Assembly: GCA_030427965.1 (NCBI GenBank) | Contig: JAUICD010000004.1 | Location: 1 to 64,000 of the forward strand | Origin: Bdellovibrionia bacterium | GTDB taxonomy: Bacteria; Bdellovibrionota; Bdellovibrionia; Bdellovibrionales; JAUICD01 | DNA length: 64,000 nucleotides | Reading direction: 5' to 3' | In this document: positions 63,319 to 64,000 of the stretch, piece by piece | Numbering within the stretch: the first letter of the stretch is position 1 | How the letters are laid out: every line of letters begins with the position of its first letter | Made by a program: the position numbers and the translations under genes | The notes under the pieces: generated by a model | Database searches by the model: none | Told to the model about the DNA's origin: nothing | Seen by the model: only the letters and a program-made list of their open reading frames with translations

Positions 63319-64000
63319 ATTTTTGTTAGTTGGAATCGCTTTGTTTGTTTCACCTCAACTTGAGGCCAATGAGTCTATCGCAGCTGGTGGTGTTGAGCAA
63401 ATGGGATTGGGTCATGGGTTTGATACTGAAACTGGAGAGGTAAGAGGTGTATGTGTAAAAGGAAAATCAAAACTTGGAGGAAAGCAACAGGGCTATATTG
63501 GAGTTGATGTTCTAACAAGACAAGATCAACTGAGTGAGGCGTTGGGAGTTTCAGCAAGTGGTAGTGCAAAGTTTGGTTTAACTTCGATGAAAGCGGCGGC
63601 CAGCTATGCGGCTGAAAGCACATCTGATGAACGATCAATAGCTGTAACGATAGTGGAAAACTTTTCGGCAAAGAGTAGATTTCTTGATGAGGATATCGTG
63701 CTGACAGATGTTGGTGAAATCCTTCATGGAGATGGAAATCAAACAATACGGTTTGATGATGGTTGCGGAGATGAATATGTTTCTGAAATTAAGCGTGGAG
63801 CAAAAATATTTGTCACGTTGATTATAAAATTCACCTCTGAGTCAGACAAGAAACTCTTCAGTAGCAGTTTTTCCTTTAGTAGTTCAGTTGCATCAGCAGC
63901 AGCTGCTTTGAAAGAAAATAAAAGTGCACTTTCAAGCAGGACAAGTGTGAGTTTGAAGTTTACTCAAATTGGTGGAGATGTCACAGCAATGGGTGAAATG
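63302..64000 (+). CDS. Exported protein, possibly MACPF/pore-forming-like (cut at window end)
   Basis: ATG 63302 overlaps the preceding gene by 17 bases, with GGAG eight bases upstream. Signal peptide (MKNAIKFLLVGIALFVSPQLEA). The mature part has a Gly-rich start, alternating strands, then CGDEYVSEIKRGAKIFVTLI, a Ser-rich amphipathic stretch (SSSFSFSSSVASAAAALKEN) and SLKFTQIGGD. This order resembles the membrane-attack/perforin-like middle region (a Cys-Gly-Asp block, a Ser/Ala-rich amphipathic segment, a GGD end), but the family is a guess. The C-terminus lies outside the window. Confidence 0.5.
   Translation, partial: MKNAIKFLLVGIALFVSPQLEANESIAAGGVEQMGLGHGFDTETGEVRGVCVKGKSKLGGKQQGYIGVDVLTRQDQLSEALGVSASGSAKFGLTSMKAAASYAAESTSDERSIAVTIVENFSAKSRFLDEDIVLTDVGEILHGDGNQTIRFDDGCGDEYVSEIKRGAKIFVTLIIKFTSESDKKLFSSSFSFSSSVASAAAALKENKSALSSRTSVSLKFTQIGGDVTAMGEM

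Noticed and set aside
63375..63746. 123-codon leftward frame at the right edge
   Set aside because: Antisense to the exported gene starting at 63302, which has a ribosome site, signal peptide and coupled start.
1..64000. tRNA, rRNA, CRISPR, insertion sequences, prophage
   Set aside because: No cloverleaf-like, rRNA-like, spaced direct-repeat, transposase or phage structural signature was seen on reading both strands; a covariance-model scan was not possible.

Overview
The window reads as a moderately AT-rich chromosome segment of a Gram-negative, exoenzyme-rich bacterium. The many lipoproteins and signal-peptide proteins, the degenerate receiver/PilZ proteins, secreted proteases (subtilase, trypsin-like, two HExxH zincin-like), an outer-membrane phospholipase A and a beta-barrel porin-like protein fit the Bdellovibrionota (Bdellovibrio/Bacteriovorax relatives). 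That placement is inference from style and gene content, as no rRNA or marker tree can be made here. No tRNA, rRNA, CRISPR array or insertion sequence was seen. Both edges cut a gene.

Layout. 1-5 kb: exported HNH-nuclease-like gene (cut by the left edge), a long degenerate receiver/PilZ protein, an arginase-family enzyme and an EamA-type transporter whose first helix lies upstream of any normal start codon. 5-10 kb: a tightly overlapping operon of a lipoprotein, two exported proteins of unknown function and a 33-residue membrane peptide. 10-13 kb: an exported YiiX-like permuted papain-fold protein with a coupled exported partner. 13-16 kb: a methionine-salvage operon (aminotransferase, mtnD, mtnB, mtnC), every junction overlapping. 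16-22 kb: membrane protein, then a beta-barrel plus large lipoprotein zinc-protease pair. 22-26 kb: housekeeping (RRM protein, TypA/BipA, ABC-F ATPase). 26-29 kb: periplasmic binding protein overlapping a histidine kinase. 29-46 kb: PldA-like phospholipase, GNAT, small membrane protein, a SIMPL-like exported protein, tandem paralogous lipoproteins, YihY family, PilZ protein, photolyase, subtilase, membrane-bound class III cyclase overlapping a secreted HExxH protein, trypsin-like protease.

46.4-53.1 kb is the most unusual region: a family-5 (oligopeptide-type) binding protein, a 26-codon Asp-rich peptide gene with a near-perfect ribosome binding site, an overlapping gene for an enzyme resembling the alpha-ketoglutarate HExxH peptide beta-hydroxylases, two paralogous MFS transporters flanking an orphan sensor histidine kinase, and a small terminal protein. 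I read this as a compact, probably undescribed ribosomally made modified-peptide (RiPP) system in which a tiny acidic peptide is hydroxylated, transported and sensed. This is inference from motifs and layout.

53-64 kb: a 2-hydroxyacid-dehydrogenase-like protein lacking the usual catalytic His, a PqqD-like/degenerate M50-like/double cNMP-binding protein, VWA protein, zinc-ribbon protein, two exported unknowns, and a coupled operon of secreted Hint-domain protein, lipoprotein, membrane-anchored protein and a possible pore-forming-like protein cut by the right edge.
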